Positions 1-6,160 of a stretch of DNA of 6,160 nt are shown here, piece after piece. Origin of the DNA: JBGTCD01 sp041749015 (GTDB taxonomy: Bacteria; Bacteroidota; Bacteroidia; Cytophagales; Cyclobacteriaceae); the NCBI GenBank assembly GCA_041749015.1, contig JBGTCD010000098.1, forward strand, positions 1 to 6,160, read 5' to 3'. The translations under genes were made by a program, and so were the position numbers. Numbering within the stretch: the stretch's first letter is position 1; each line of letters opens with the position of its first letter. The notes beneath the pieces were generated by a model that worked only from the letters and a program-made list of their open reading frames with translations, did not search any database and was not told where the DNA came from.

Positions 1-552
1 GCTAATATTTGGTATTTTGGACAGAATGCCGGTATTGATTTTAATCCCTTCCCTGATGATCCGATCATAGCCCTGGATAATTCCGCAATGATTGCCCCTG
101 CCGGAGCTGCGGCTATTAGCGACAGAAACGGGCAGATCATATTCTATACTAATGGGAATGAGGTATTTGATCGCAATCATAGTATGATCGACAACGGGAT
201 CGGTGGTGATCCCAATTCCTCTCAATCAGCCATCATTGTGCCCTTTCCCGGTGATGAAACCCTGTATTATATCTTTACCACTCAGGAAATTTACGGCACC
301 TATGAGTTTGCCTTAAAATATTCAGTGTTTGACCTTAAGGAAAATGGTGGCTTCGGAGCAATAATAGAAAAAGATGTACTCCTTTTCAGTGGCAGTACCG
401 AGAGAATAACCGGAAATGATGGGTGGGTGATCATTCATGAATATGGCAATAATGCCTTCAGGGCTTTTCCCATCACCGGTGCCGGAATTGGAGTACCCGT
501 GATCAGTAATTCCGGCTCTGAGCATCGCCAAAATATCCCGGAAAATGGGTAA
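1..552 (+). CDS. 5' fragment of T9SS-exported adhesin-like protein, beta-propeller-like N-terminal domain, ended by in-frame TAA
   Basis: The frame is open from the first base, so the true start and the expected signal peptide lie upstream; the first ATG inside it (88) is internal. The 183 visible codons begin with NIWYFGQNAGIDF, and go on with ISDRNGQIIFYTNGNEVFDRNH, SQSAIIVPFPG and YYIFTTQ. This is the familiar start of the mature part of large Bacteroidota gliding motility-associated C-terminal-domain proteins, where it forms a propeller-like beta domain. No cysteines are present. Translation ends at TAA 550-552 after ENG. The next codons in the same frame (GYMKLGPQNRLAVAL) are what homologues have at this point, so this is the front of the same gene as 559-3501. 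Either the gene is broken by a nonsense substitution or the base call is wrong. If the stop is real, this product would be exported (if its signal peptide is intact) but would lack any T9SS sorting domain. Confidence 0.85.
   Translation, partial: ANIWYFGQNAGIDFNPFPDDPIIALDNSAMIAPAGAAAISDRNGQIIFYTNGNEVFDRNHSMIDNGIGGDPNSSQSAIIVPFPGDETLYYIFTTQEIYGTYEFALKYSVFDLKENGGFGAIIEKDVLLFSGSTERITGNDGWVIIHEYGNNAFRAFPITGAGIGVPVISNSGSEHRQNIPENG
550..552 (+). other. In-frame TAA stop interrupting the adhesin-like gene
   Basis: The codons read GAA AAT GGG TAA GGA TAT ATG AAG without any change of frame, so one substitution (for example CAA, AAA or GAA to TAA) explains the break and no indel is needed. The residue would sit just before the GYMK motif, which is shared by intact family members. 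Only two codons separate the stop from the ATG at 559. The bases TAAGGA (550-555) resemble a ribosome-binding site but lie only three bases before that ATG, so re-initiation is possible but unproven. Confidence 0.85.
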
Positions 553-558
553 GGATAT

Positions 559-3501
559 ATGAAGCTGGGGCCTCAAAACAGATTAGCTGTAGCACTCGCA
601 AGCCCCGGAACTTCTAATTTGGTAGAAATATTTGATTTTGAAGACAGCACAGGGAGAATTAATAATTTCAGGCAAATAGATCTGGAGGAGCCCTCAGGAC
701 AGGTCTATGGTGTGGAATTCAGTGCTGGGGGTAATAAGCTCTTTGCCTCAATTTTAGGCAGCCCAAGTGCACTTTACGAATATGCCTTTGATTCTCTTGG
801 TATCCCTTATCAAAAACAGGTTCTTGATAACCAACCATTTGAAATTGGTGCCATACAGATTGGCCCGGATGGGCAGATATATGTTGCCATGAATACTCAA
901 AACTTTTTGGGTACCATCCAGGTCGCAGAGGATACCGCCCAGGTTTCCGCCTTTTTGCCATCAGGATTTGCCCTGGCTCCAGGAACTTCAAGCGGACTGG
1001 GGCTACCAAACTTTATCCAAAATATCTCCAGTCCTATTGGAGGACCAAGCATTTCTGTTGTGGGGTCCTGTGTTGGAGAAGAAATTTCATTTAATGGCAC
1101 TGGTCTCTCTGATATCGACGAGTTTGAATGGCAGTTTGGAGATGGAAACGGAGCTACCGGAGAATCTGCCACCCATGTTTATGGTAGTGCAGGCATTTAT
1201 AATGTGACCCTTCGAATCACCAATAGATGTGGCCTTGATACCCTGCTCAATGAAACTGTGGAAATTGGTAACATTCCTAATGACCCAACCTTCCCTCCAG
1301 TGATTTCACTTTGTGAGGATGAGATCGTGCTGGAAGCTGCGGCAGCAGGAGACCCCAACCTTGCAGATCTTAGTTTCCTCTGGTCTACTGGTGATTCCAC
1401 AAGAACCATTACCGTAAATCAGCAGACCATTGTATCAGTGACTATTACCAATGGCTTTGGATGTACCTCCTCAGGTGAAACAACTGTGATCGACAACCGA
1501 CCGACCATTAACCTGGGCCCGGATGCCCTGGTATGTCAAAATGATAATTTCGCGGATCTGGATGCCTCTAATACCGGTGCTGACTTCCAGTGGACCATCA
1601 ACGGTGCCAATGCTTCCACCACCAGATTCCAAAGCGTGGATACCAGTACGCCGGGAGATTTTATTTATGAAGTTACAGTGCTTGACCCCATTACCACCTG
1701 TGAGGCTACCGAATCAAAGCTCATAACCATACAACCCGCACCCACCTTTACGGTTGATGGCCTCAACTCACCAGGTTGCGGAAATGATGACGGTACGATT
1801 ACTTTGGAAATTCTTGGCCAGGGCTCCTATGCTTATACCGTAGCCGGGCCCCAACCTTTCGGTGATAGCAACATCACCGCCCCATCCGGACCTATAGTTG
1901 AGGGTAATCTGCCAGTCGGCACTTACCTCGTCAGGGTCACCAATGAAGTTAGCGGATGCGAAAATGATGAATCTGTGGTGATTGAGGATGATGCCTCCAC
2001 TCTGGATATCACAGCCACCGGACAACCTGGATGTAATCTCATGGATGTGGGCGTATCTGTGGCTGGTTCAGGCTTCCCCACCGCCAACTTCATTTTAACA
2101 AACATCAATACCGGCAATACGATCCAGGGTACCGGTGTCACATTACCCAACTTTACCGTGCCTGATGTACCTCCGGGTACCTATACCATCCTGGTAGATG
2201 ATAGTGGTTGCACAGAGATATCTGATAATTTTGATGTGGAAGAAAATGATCCGGCAAGAATCGATGTAACGGTAGATGAATGTTTGGATCCAATTTCGGC
2301 TACCGCCAGCTCCCCTGATATCAGCGCTGGCAATTCCGCATTCCTTTGGTCAGGCCCTGGTGGATTTTCATCCATCAATGGCACTGTCAACCCCACTACC
2401 TCAGGTTCCTATACTGTAACCATATCTGACAATTCTGGTGCCTATTGTAATGCAGATACTACCTTAACCATCAATGTCAGGCCTCCGGTTGTACCAGAAA
2501 TCAACCTGGTTGGTGACCCTTGTGATGGTCAGGTGGTTTTGGCCGCCTCACCATCAGGCGGCAACTATTCCTACCAGTGGCGCCTGAATAATAATGTGGT
2601 GCCCGGGGGCCAGCAAATCTCAGTCAACTCTTCCAATGATGGGATCTACACGGTTAGGGTAAGAGACCAGATTACAGGCTGTGAGGAGATATCTGACCAA
2701 TTTGAAGTAAGGGTAAATGAACAGATATCACTGACCCTTGAAGCCACTCAAGCCTGCGAAACGCAACCATTTACGATTACCGCCACGGCTACCCCACCCG
2801 GAGTAAACCTCTCCTGGGCTTTTGAAGGGGAGGATATTTTTGCTTCTTCGGGCTCCAACACCCATGAGGATGATCGTGGGGGTGTCTATACCGTTTCTGC
2901 TGAATTAGAAGGCTGCGTAACGATTCGCACCATCATTATTGTACCCCTGCCCCTTACCCTTGGTCAATTACCCAACAGGGAAGTAATCTGTGATGATCCT
3001 GATAATGCTGATCCTGAGACTTCACAGGTTGACCTTGATCCTGGAGATGGTTTTGTAAGCTATGAATGGCGGGTACAGGGAACTACCCTGGCTATTTCAA
3101 CAGATAGAATTTATACCGCCACTGAGGCTGCGATATATGAGGTGGAATTGACCAATTCATTTGGTTGTACCGATATTGACATGGTGGAGGTGATCAATGA
3201 CTGCATCCCGGTTATTAACGGGCCTAATGCTTTCAGGCCATCAAGTGGTATTGGGACCAACACAGAATTTTTCCTGATCTCATTCTTTATTTCAGATTTT
3301 GAAATATTCATATTCAATCGTTGGGGTGAGTTGATATTTTATTCCGATGATCGTGATTTCAGGTGGAATGGCGGGATCAATAATAACCCCGACAATATCG
3401 TTCCCGTAGGTACTTATGCGTACCGGGTAAAATACCGGAGTGTGTACAGGCCCGATCAGGGCGAACTTGAACAAAAAGGGTCTATTACCGTGATCAGGTA
3501 A
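559..3501 (+). CDS. Large multi-Ig/PKD adhesin-like protein with type B T9SS sorting domain (CHU_C), 3' part of interrupted gene
   Basis: Residues are numbered from the ATG at 559, which is probably internal to an older, longer gene. Residues 1-155 continue the propeller-like domain (LVEIFDFE, YGVEFSAGGNKLFAS, IGPDGQIYVAMN). Residues 165-236 are a PKD domain (WQFGDGNG, then HVYGSAGIYNVTLRI). Residues 245-882 are further Ig-like or SprB-repeat-like modules with PVGTYLVRVT, PPGTYTILVDD and SGSYTVTIS strands; each has one cysteine near its start and one near its end. Residues 890-980 are the CHU_C type B sorting domain (PNAFRP, IFNRWGELIF, FRWNGG, VPVGTYAYRVKY, final ITVIR). Family knowledge says such proteins cross the inner membrane by Sec and are then exported by T9SS to the surface or medium. 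Adhesion or matrix binding is inference, and no catalytic domain is visible. Translated alone from 559 it would lack a signal peptide and half the propeller, so it would not be exported. With 1-552 it forms at least 1,166 codons. Confidence 0.9.
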   Translation: MKLGPQNRLAVALASPGTSNLVEIFDFEDSTGRINNFRQIDLEEPSGQVYGVEFSAGGNKLFASILGSPSALYEYAFDSLGIPYQKQVLDNQPFEIGAIQIGPDGQIYVAMNTQNFLGTIQVAEDTAQVSAFLPSGFALAPGTSSGLGLPNFIQNISSPIGGPSISVVGSCVGEEISFNGTGLSDIDEFEWQFGDGNGATGESATHVYGSAGIYNVTLRITNRCGLDTLLNETVEIGNIPNDPTFPPVISLCEDEIVLEAAAAGDPNLADLSFLWSTGDSTRTITVNQQTIVSVTITNGFGCTSSGETTVIDNRPTINLGPDALVCQNDNFADLDASNTGADFQWTINGANASTTRFQSVDTSTPGDFIYEVTVLDPITTCEATESKLITIQPAPTFTVDGLNSPGCGNDDGTITLEILGQGSYAYTVAGPQPFGDSNITAPSGPIVEGNLPVGTYLVRVTNEVSGCENDESVVIEDDASTLDITATGQPGCNLMDVGVSVAGSGFPTANFILTNINTGNTIQGTGVTLPNFTVPDVPPGTYTILVDDSGCTEISDNFDVEENDPARIDVTVDECLDPISATASSPDISAGNSAFLWSGPGGFSSINGTVNPTTSGSYTVTISDNSGAYCNADTTLTINVRPPVVPEINLVGDPCDGQVVLAASPSGGNYSYQWRLNNNVVPGGQQISVNSSNDGIYTVRVRDQITGCEEISDQFEVRVNEQISLTLEATQACETQPFTITATATPPGVNLSWAFEGEDIFASSGSNTHEDDRGGVYTVSAELEGCVTIRTIIIVPLPLTLGQLPNREVICDDPDNADPETSQVDLDPGDGFVSYEWRVQGTTLAISTDRIYTATEAAIYEVELTNSFGCTDIDMVEVINDCIPVINGPNAFRPSSGIGTNTEFFLISFFISDFEIFIFNRWGELIFYSDDRDFRWNGGINNNPDNIVPVGTYAYRVKYRSVYRPDQGELEQKGSITVIR
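1051..1266 (+). other. PKD domain of the adhesin-like protein
   Basis: Residues 165-236 (numbered from 559) show the classic PKD pattern: a first strand ending in EEISFNGTG, then FEWQFGDGNG, then a histidine-containing strand (THVYGSAGIYNVTLRI). Cysteines 171 and 224 would bridge its first and late strands. It joins the propeller-like domain to the Ig-like chain. PKD domains in exported proteins usually act as spacers or in protein and glycan binding; which applies here cannot be told. Confidence 0.85.
1069..3204 (+). repeat. Chain of nine cysteine-paired beta-sandwich modules (protein-level repeat)
   Basis: Counting from the ATG at 559, cysteines fall at 171/224, 252/302, 326/381, 407/467, 492/551, 575/630, 655/708, 733/786 and 811/870, with one extra at 882. 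Within a pair the spacing is 50-60 residues; from one pair to the next it is 74-85 residues. The second member of a pair usually sits in a GC or TC context (GCTSSG, TCEATES, GCENDES, GCTEISD, GCEEISD, GCVTIR, GCTDID). The modules have diverged strongly in sequence, so this is an old duplication pattern rather than a DNA tandem repeat. Disulfide pairing inside each module is inferred from the spacing and the extracellular destination. Confidence 0.75.
3226..3498 (+). other. CHU_C / type B T9SS C-terminal sorting domain
   Basis: The last 91 residues (890-980 from 559) carry the hallmarks of the gliding motility-associated C-terminal domain: PNAFRP, then EIFIFNRWGELIF, a W-N-G motif (FRWNGG), VPVGTYAYRVKY and a short ending (GSITVIR). 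The commoner acidic NGDGxND loop is replaced by SSGIGTNTEF. In characterised T9SS systems, type B signals direct proteins to the surface or medium with a partner requirement different from type A. Confidence 0.9.
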
Positions 3502-3540
3502 TCATTTTCAAATGTTTAATTATTAATTAATCAAATCAAC

Positions 3541-3909
3541 ATGCTCAATATGAAAAGGAATATCGTAGTTGTAATCGTAGTTTTACTAATGGTTGGGACA
3601 GGATTTACGACCTACCAACTTATCCCTACAAATCTGCGGGTAACAGTGATCAGTGAGGAAAATAACGCCTTTGTAGAGGGTGCCTCAGTAAGTATCTACA
3701 CAACAGAAGCAGACTTCAACAATAGGGAGAATCATATCGGTGAGATCCAAACGACAGACCGCAGAGGCCGCACCACTTTCAGAAAACTGGAGGCTGCTGA
3801 ATACTATATCTATGCTGAAAAAGGTGACCTTAATAACATCGGAATGGCCGTAAGAACTGACAGCCTGGAAGCAGGAAAGATTAACGTCATTAATATTATT
3901 ATTAATTAA
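3541..3909 (+). CDS. Small envelope protein with carboxypeptidase-regulatory / transthyretin-like domain, function unknown
   Basis: The product has 122 residues. Residues 4-7 (MKRN) are a short basic stretch, followed by a hydrophobic segment at about 8-22 (IVVVIVVLLMVGTGF), which is either a signal peptide or an N-terminal anchor. There is no lipobox cysteine and no clear signal peptidase I site. Residues 31-122 resemble the carboxypeptidase-regulatory-like / prealbumin-like beta-sandwich: LRVTVISEENNAFVEGASVSIY, a TDRRGRTTFRKL turn, EYYIYAEKGDLNN and a final strand INVINIII. In this phylum such domains occur in many exported proteins, usually as accessory or structural modules; no enzyme residues are visible. 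ATG 3550 would give the same protein without MLN and is an equally good start, since no Shine-Dalgarno sequence precedes either. The gene starts 39 bases after the adhesin stop on the same strand, so co-transcription is possible. The role is unknown. Confidence 0.8.
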   Translation: MLNMKRNIVVVIVVLLMVGTGFTTYQLIPTNLRVTVISEENNAFVEGASVSIYTTEADFNNRENHIGEIQTTDRRGRTTFRKLEAAEYYIYAEKGDLNNIGMAVRTDSLEAGKINVINIIIN

Positions 3910-3929
3910 ATACTTGTTAATAATATTTT
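3897..3929 (+). terminator. Possible weak terminator hairpin between convergent genes
   Basis: TATTATTAA (3897-3905) and TTAATAATA (3917-3925) form a perfect 9-base inverted repeat with an 11-base loop, followed by TTTT. The left arm overlaps the last codons of the small gene. The stem has no G or C, so it would be weak, and such pairs arise easily in A/T-rich DNA. Its place in the 32-base gap between two converging genes is the main support. Confidence 0.25.
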
Positions 3930-3941
3930 AAATGAAAAATG

Positions 3942-6160
3942 TTAATTCTTAATAAGTCGTTTGTTGGTCACACCGTCTTTATAGACCAGTGTAATGATGT
4001 ACATACCTTGCTCTAAACTAGTTATGTCTAAATTCATATTTCCATAGAATCGATCATTAGAAAAATAGACCCTTTTACCATTTAGATCAGTAATAAAAAC
4101 TTCTTCCACCCATGTTCCTGGATTATTGATTCCAATGTTTATTTCACGATTGGCAGGATTAGGGTAAAGATCAATGTCGTGGGCAATTTTACTATCAATT
4201 CCCAAAACATATTCATATCCATTGTCCAGATAATTATCTATAGCCTGAGAGGTAAATATTCTGAATTCACCGGGTTTTAGGTTTAATTCATGCCCAGTAT
4301 TTGATACTATGATTTCATCTCTTGAAAAATAATCGTGCCAGGTGCCGGTATTAATAAATCGACCAGTAACTCTTCTGGTTTCATTGCTAAAGTTTCCTAC
4401 AACCGAAATTTTTACATCAGGATTATCAAACCACATATACTTGGTCGTTCCACCGGCCTCCCATTCGAAGTTTTCGTCATTTAAATAAGAGGTTCTTGTT
4501 TTGAGCTTAATCATCGAACTATAGAGATCAAAAAGTCTTTTCCTGGTGGGCACTTCAAGATACTCCCATCTGGTTGGTTTGATTCCGAGTCGATCATTAT
4601 TTAACTCTTCATCATAACCGAACTCCCCAAATTGCCAAAGCATTTTTGGTCCCGGAATCATAAAGAAAAATACGGAGTTGAGGGCTAGCCTTTGAATTTG
4701 ATAGTCTAGTGGATCATTGCTGGTTTTCTTTAATTCCCATAAGGTTCTTTCCTCATCGTGACTCTCCATGTAGGCAATCAAGTGTGTATCATTCCAGCCT
4801 CTGGATTTATGATAGGCCCAGTCAAGCGGCACAGTTTGGCCACGGGCAGCATTTATATAAGCACCATGCATATTACCCCAAAGCATCATGCCATAATTGG
4901 CTAATTCTCTTTCCTCATTGTTGTCGGCAAAATGCTCAAGCATTACATAATTATCAGGATCGGTTTCCCAAATTACGTCTGCCATTCTTTTTAGAAGGGC
5001 TACTCTTGAAGCGTCATACTGATTCCACAATCCGATATTGCCTAGAGTATTTGTTTGGGTAAATCCTTTACTTAAATCAAATCTATAGCCATCGATATTA
5101 TAGTTTTCTATCCAATAAGTTACCACATCATCGACATATTGTTTAGTATAGTCACTTTCGTGATTAAAATCATTTCCCACATTAAAATCATGCTTAGGAA
5201 CCCTGTTTAACCAGACATTTTCCAAAGTGGGAGCACCATATGGTGGGTCATTATCGAGCCTTACAAGTGGGCTTCTTCCAAATACATGGTTCAATACGAT
5301 GTCGAGAATGATTGCCATGCCTCTTTTATGAGCTTCGTCAATCAGCTCTCTTAATTTGTTTTCTGTTCCATAGAATTTATCCACGGCAAACATGAATGAT
5401 GGATTATAGCCCCAACTAATATTACCTTCAAACTCCATGACAGGCAAGAGTTCAATGGCATTTACTCCCAACGATTCAAGATAATCCAGTTTATCAATGA
5501 CTGCTTGAAATGTTCTTAAGTCCGTAAAATCTCTTATTAAAAGTTCATATATAACAAGATCTTCTTTTTTAGGTCGAACATAATCCTGGGCTTCCCAGGT
5601 AAATTGTGGTTGACTGGTCTGCAAAAAAGAAGCCTCATGACTTGCAAATTCAGCGGGATATGGTAGCAAACCAGGGTATCTGTTTTCCTCAATAATCTGA
5701 GCATCATCGTATGGAGAACTAACCTTTTCAGCGTAAGGGTCGCCAATTCTTATATTGCCATCTACTAAATATTGAAAAATATATTCTTTCCCCTTTTCCA
5801 AGTCATCGATTTTAAGCCAGAAACGGTCATTATCCTTGTTCATAATGAAATCTTTGTCCAAGGTCCAATTATTAAAGTCCCCAAGTACAAATACATTAGA
5901 CTTATTGGGAGCTACCAAAACCAATGTTGCAGAAACACTGTCAGCATGATAATTTATTCCATCATTTAATCCAGCAGGCAGTGGTACTGTTGGGGTTTGC
6001 GGATTGGTGATATAGGAGTAAACAAATGATTGGGTTTCATCTTCAAAATTGGCACTGATTTTTAATTGATGAGTTTCACCATCGTCTAACACCTGATGGG
6101 TAGTTTGAAAATTAGTTACCCCTAGTTCCGATTCATCCAAAACTTCATCAATAAAAAACT
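3942..6160 (-). CDS. T9SS-secreted GH13 alpha-amylase-family glycosidase with CBM48-like and type A sorting domains (5' partial)
   Basis: The frame is open to the window edge. The apparent start at 6138-6140 is only a TTG codon with FFIDEV in frame before it, so the real start and signal peptide lie beyond 6160. Numbering from that TTG, about 70-147 is a CBM48-like domain (VFVLGDFNNW, FQYLVDG, DPYAEKV). About 195-545 is the GH13 barrel: region I DIVLNH (280-285), region II GYRFDLSKG with nucleophile D355, region III MLEHFAD with acid/base E402, and region IV ESHDEE with D462. About 556-632 is a beta-rich C-terminal domain. About 654-732 is the type A T9SS sorting domain (LYPNPA, then GMYIITL, ending KRLIKN). 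The enzyme should hydrolyse or rearrange alpha-glucans such as starch or glycogen outside the cell; exact linkage specificity cannot be read. No SusC/SusD genes are visible nearby. The gene converges on the small plus-strand gene with a 32-base gap, and its promoter is outside the window. Confidence 0.93.
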   Translation of the reverse strand, partial: FFIDEVLDESELGVTNFQTTHQVLDDGETHQLKISANFEDETQSFVYSYITNPQTPTVPLPAGLNDGINYHADSVSATLVLVAPNKSNVFVLGDFNNWTLDKDFIMNKDNDRFWLKIDDLEKGKEYIFQYLVDGNIRIGDPYAEKVSSPYDDAQIIEENRYPGLLPYPAEFASHEASFLQTSQPQFTWEAQDYVRPKKEDLVIYELLIRDFTDLRTFQAVIDKLDYLESLGVNAIELLPVMEFEGNISWGYNPSFMFAVDKFYGTENKLRELIDEAHKRGMAIILDIVLNHVFGRSPLVRLDNDPPYGAPTLENVWLNRVPKHDFNVGNDFNHESDYTKQYVDDVVTYWIENYNIDGYRFDLSKGFTQTNTLGNIGLWNQYDASRVALLKRMADVIWETDPDNYVMLEHFADNNEERELANYGMMLWGNMHGAYINAARGQTVPLDWAYHKSRGWNDTHLIAYMESHDEERTLWELKKTSNDPLDYQIQRLALNSVFFFMIPGPKMLWQFGEFGYDEELNNDRLGIKPTRWEYLEVPTRKRLFDLYSSMIKLKTRTSYLNDENFEWEAGGTTKYMWFDNPDVKISVVGNFSNETRRVTGRFINTGTWHDYFSRDEIIVSNTGHELNLKPGEFRIFTSQAIDNYLDNGYEYVLGIDSKIAHDIDLYPNPANREINIGINNPGTWVEEVFITDLNGKRVYFSNDRFYGNMNLDITSLEQGMYIITLVYKDGVTNKRLIKN
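3945..4181 (-). other. Type A T9SS C-terminal sorting domain (Por_Secre_tail)
   Basis: The last 79 residues include DIDLYPNPANREINI, VFITDLNGKRVY, LDITSLEQGMYIITL and a terminal KRLIKN. This is the standard TIGR04183-type order: Y-P-N-P, a turn of the DLNGK type, a G-x-Y-x-x-x-L strand and a basic end. In characterised systems this domain is cleaved during secretion and the protein is often attached to surface lipopolysaccharide. Confidence 0.92.
4506..5558 (-). other. GH13 catalytic barrel with intact triad
   Basis: The barrel begins around LVIYELLIRDF and includes LGVNAIELLPVMEF and WGYNP, the usual beta-2 signature. All three acidic catalytic residues are present: D355 in GYRFDLSKG (codon 5076-5078), E402 in VMLEHFADN, and D462 in ESHDEE. 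The invariant histidines of regions I (LNH) and IV (SHD) are also kept. PKHDFN probably stands for region V. The enzyme should therefore be active. Confidence 0.9.
5700..5933 (-). other. CBM48 / isoamylase-N-like domain of the GH13 enzyme
   Basis: Residues 70-147 (from the TTG at 6140) run from ATLVLVAPNKSNVFVLGDFNNW to YIFQYLVDG and DPYAEKV. The GDFNNW motif and the aromatic strand before the V-D-G turn are typical of E-set domains that precede GH13 barrels in glycogen and starch enzymes. The residues before it (1-55 and the upstream FFIDEV) look like another Ig-like beta domain that begins outside the window. Confidence 0.8.

Noticed and set aside
541..560. Frameshift between the two plus-strand adhesin reading frames
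   Set aside because: Both 88-552 and 559-3501 are in frame 1 of the window; only a stop codon separates them, so no insertion or deletion is needed.
719..2396. Several short open frames on the minus strand and in other plus frames inside the adhesin gene
   Set aside because: They overlap a well-supported coding frame, have no recognisable domains, and their compositions look like shadow translations.
3502..3540. Promoter for the small gene in the 39-base gap, including the TTAATTATTAATTAA palindrome-like stretch
   Set aside because: No match to the Bacteroidota -7 TAnnTTTG element was found on the plus strand, and A/T-only palindromes are expected by chance in such a gap.
4709..5062. 117-codon plus-strand open frame opposite the amylase
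   Set aside because: It lies antisense to the GH13 catalytic barrel, is rich in His, Cys and Ser typical of shadow frames, and has no recognisable family motif.
5052..5090. Glycine in place of the common histidine after the region II lysine (SKG instead of KH) as a novel GH13 active site
   Set aside because: The K-G-F-T sequence at this place is, as far as I recall, usual in related Bacteroidota secreted GH13 enzymes, and the catalytic acids are all present.
1..6160. CRISPR array, tRNA/rRNA, insertion sequence, phage or defence system
   Set aside because: No short direct repeats with spacers, no transposase or integrase motifs and no RNA-gene signatures were seen; nearly all bases are accounted for by three genes.

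Overview
The window looks like chromosome from a Bacteroidota bacterium, most likely a marine or soil Cytophagales-type gliding relative; that placement rests on family resemblance only. The evidence is two large exported proteins that end in the two classic type IX secretion system (T9SS) sorting domains: a CHU_C / type B domain (gliding motility-associated C-terminal domain) and a Por_Secre_tail / type A domain. The coding sequence is A/T-leaning, and no clear Shine-Dalgarno sequence was found before the one start that can be examined (3541), as is usual in this phylum.

Layout: (1) Bases 1-3501, plus strand, hold one very large surface adhesin-like protein whose 5' end lies outside the window. 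It is cut by an in-frame TAA at 550-552, and both sides are in the same reading frame. Its order is an N-terminal beta-propeller-like domain, a PKD domain, a chain of further Ig-like modules, and a type B T9SS sorting domain. Nine regularly spaced cysteine pairs mark nine consecutive modules. (2) Bases 3541-3909, plus strand, encode a 122-residue protein with an N-terminal membrane or signal segment and a carboxypeptidase-regulatory / transthyretin-like beta-sandwich. (3) Bases 3942-6160, minus strand, encode a secreted alpha-amylase-family (GH13) enzyme with an N-terminal CBM48-like domain, an intact catalytic triad and a type A T9SS sorting domain. Its 5' end also runs off the window. Genes 2 and 3 converge across a 32-base A/T-rich gap.

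How they fit together: the common thread is export. The adhesin-like protein and the amylase would both cross the outer membrane through T9SS, while the small protein probably sits in the envelope. The adhesin and amylase are on opposite strands and sampled lines differ in G+C, so there is no evidence that they form one operon or pathway. I see no RNA gene, CRISPR array, insertion sequence or defence system. I found no convincing new system; the most notable observation is the clean in-frame stop in the adhesin gene, followed by its nine-fold cysteine-paired architecture.
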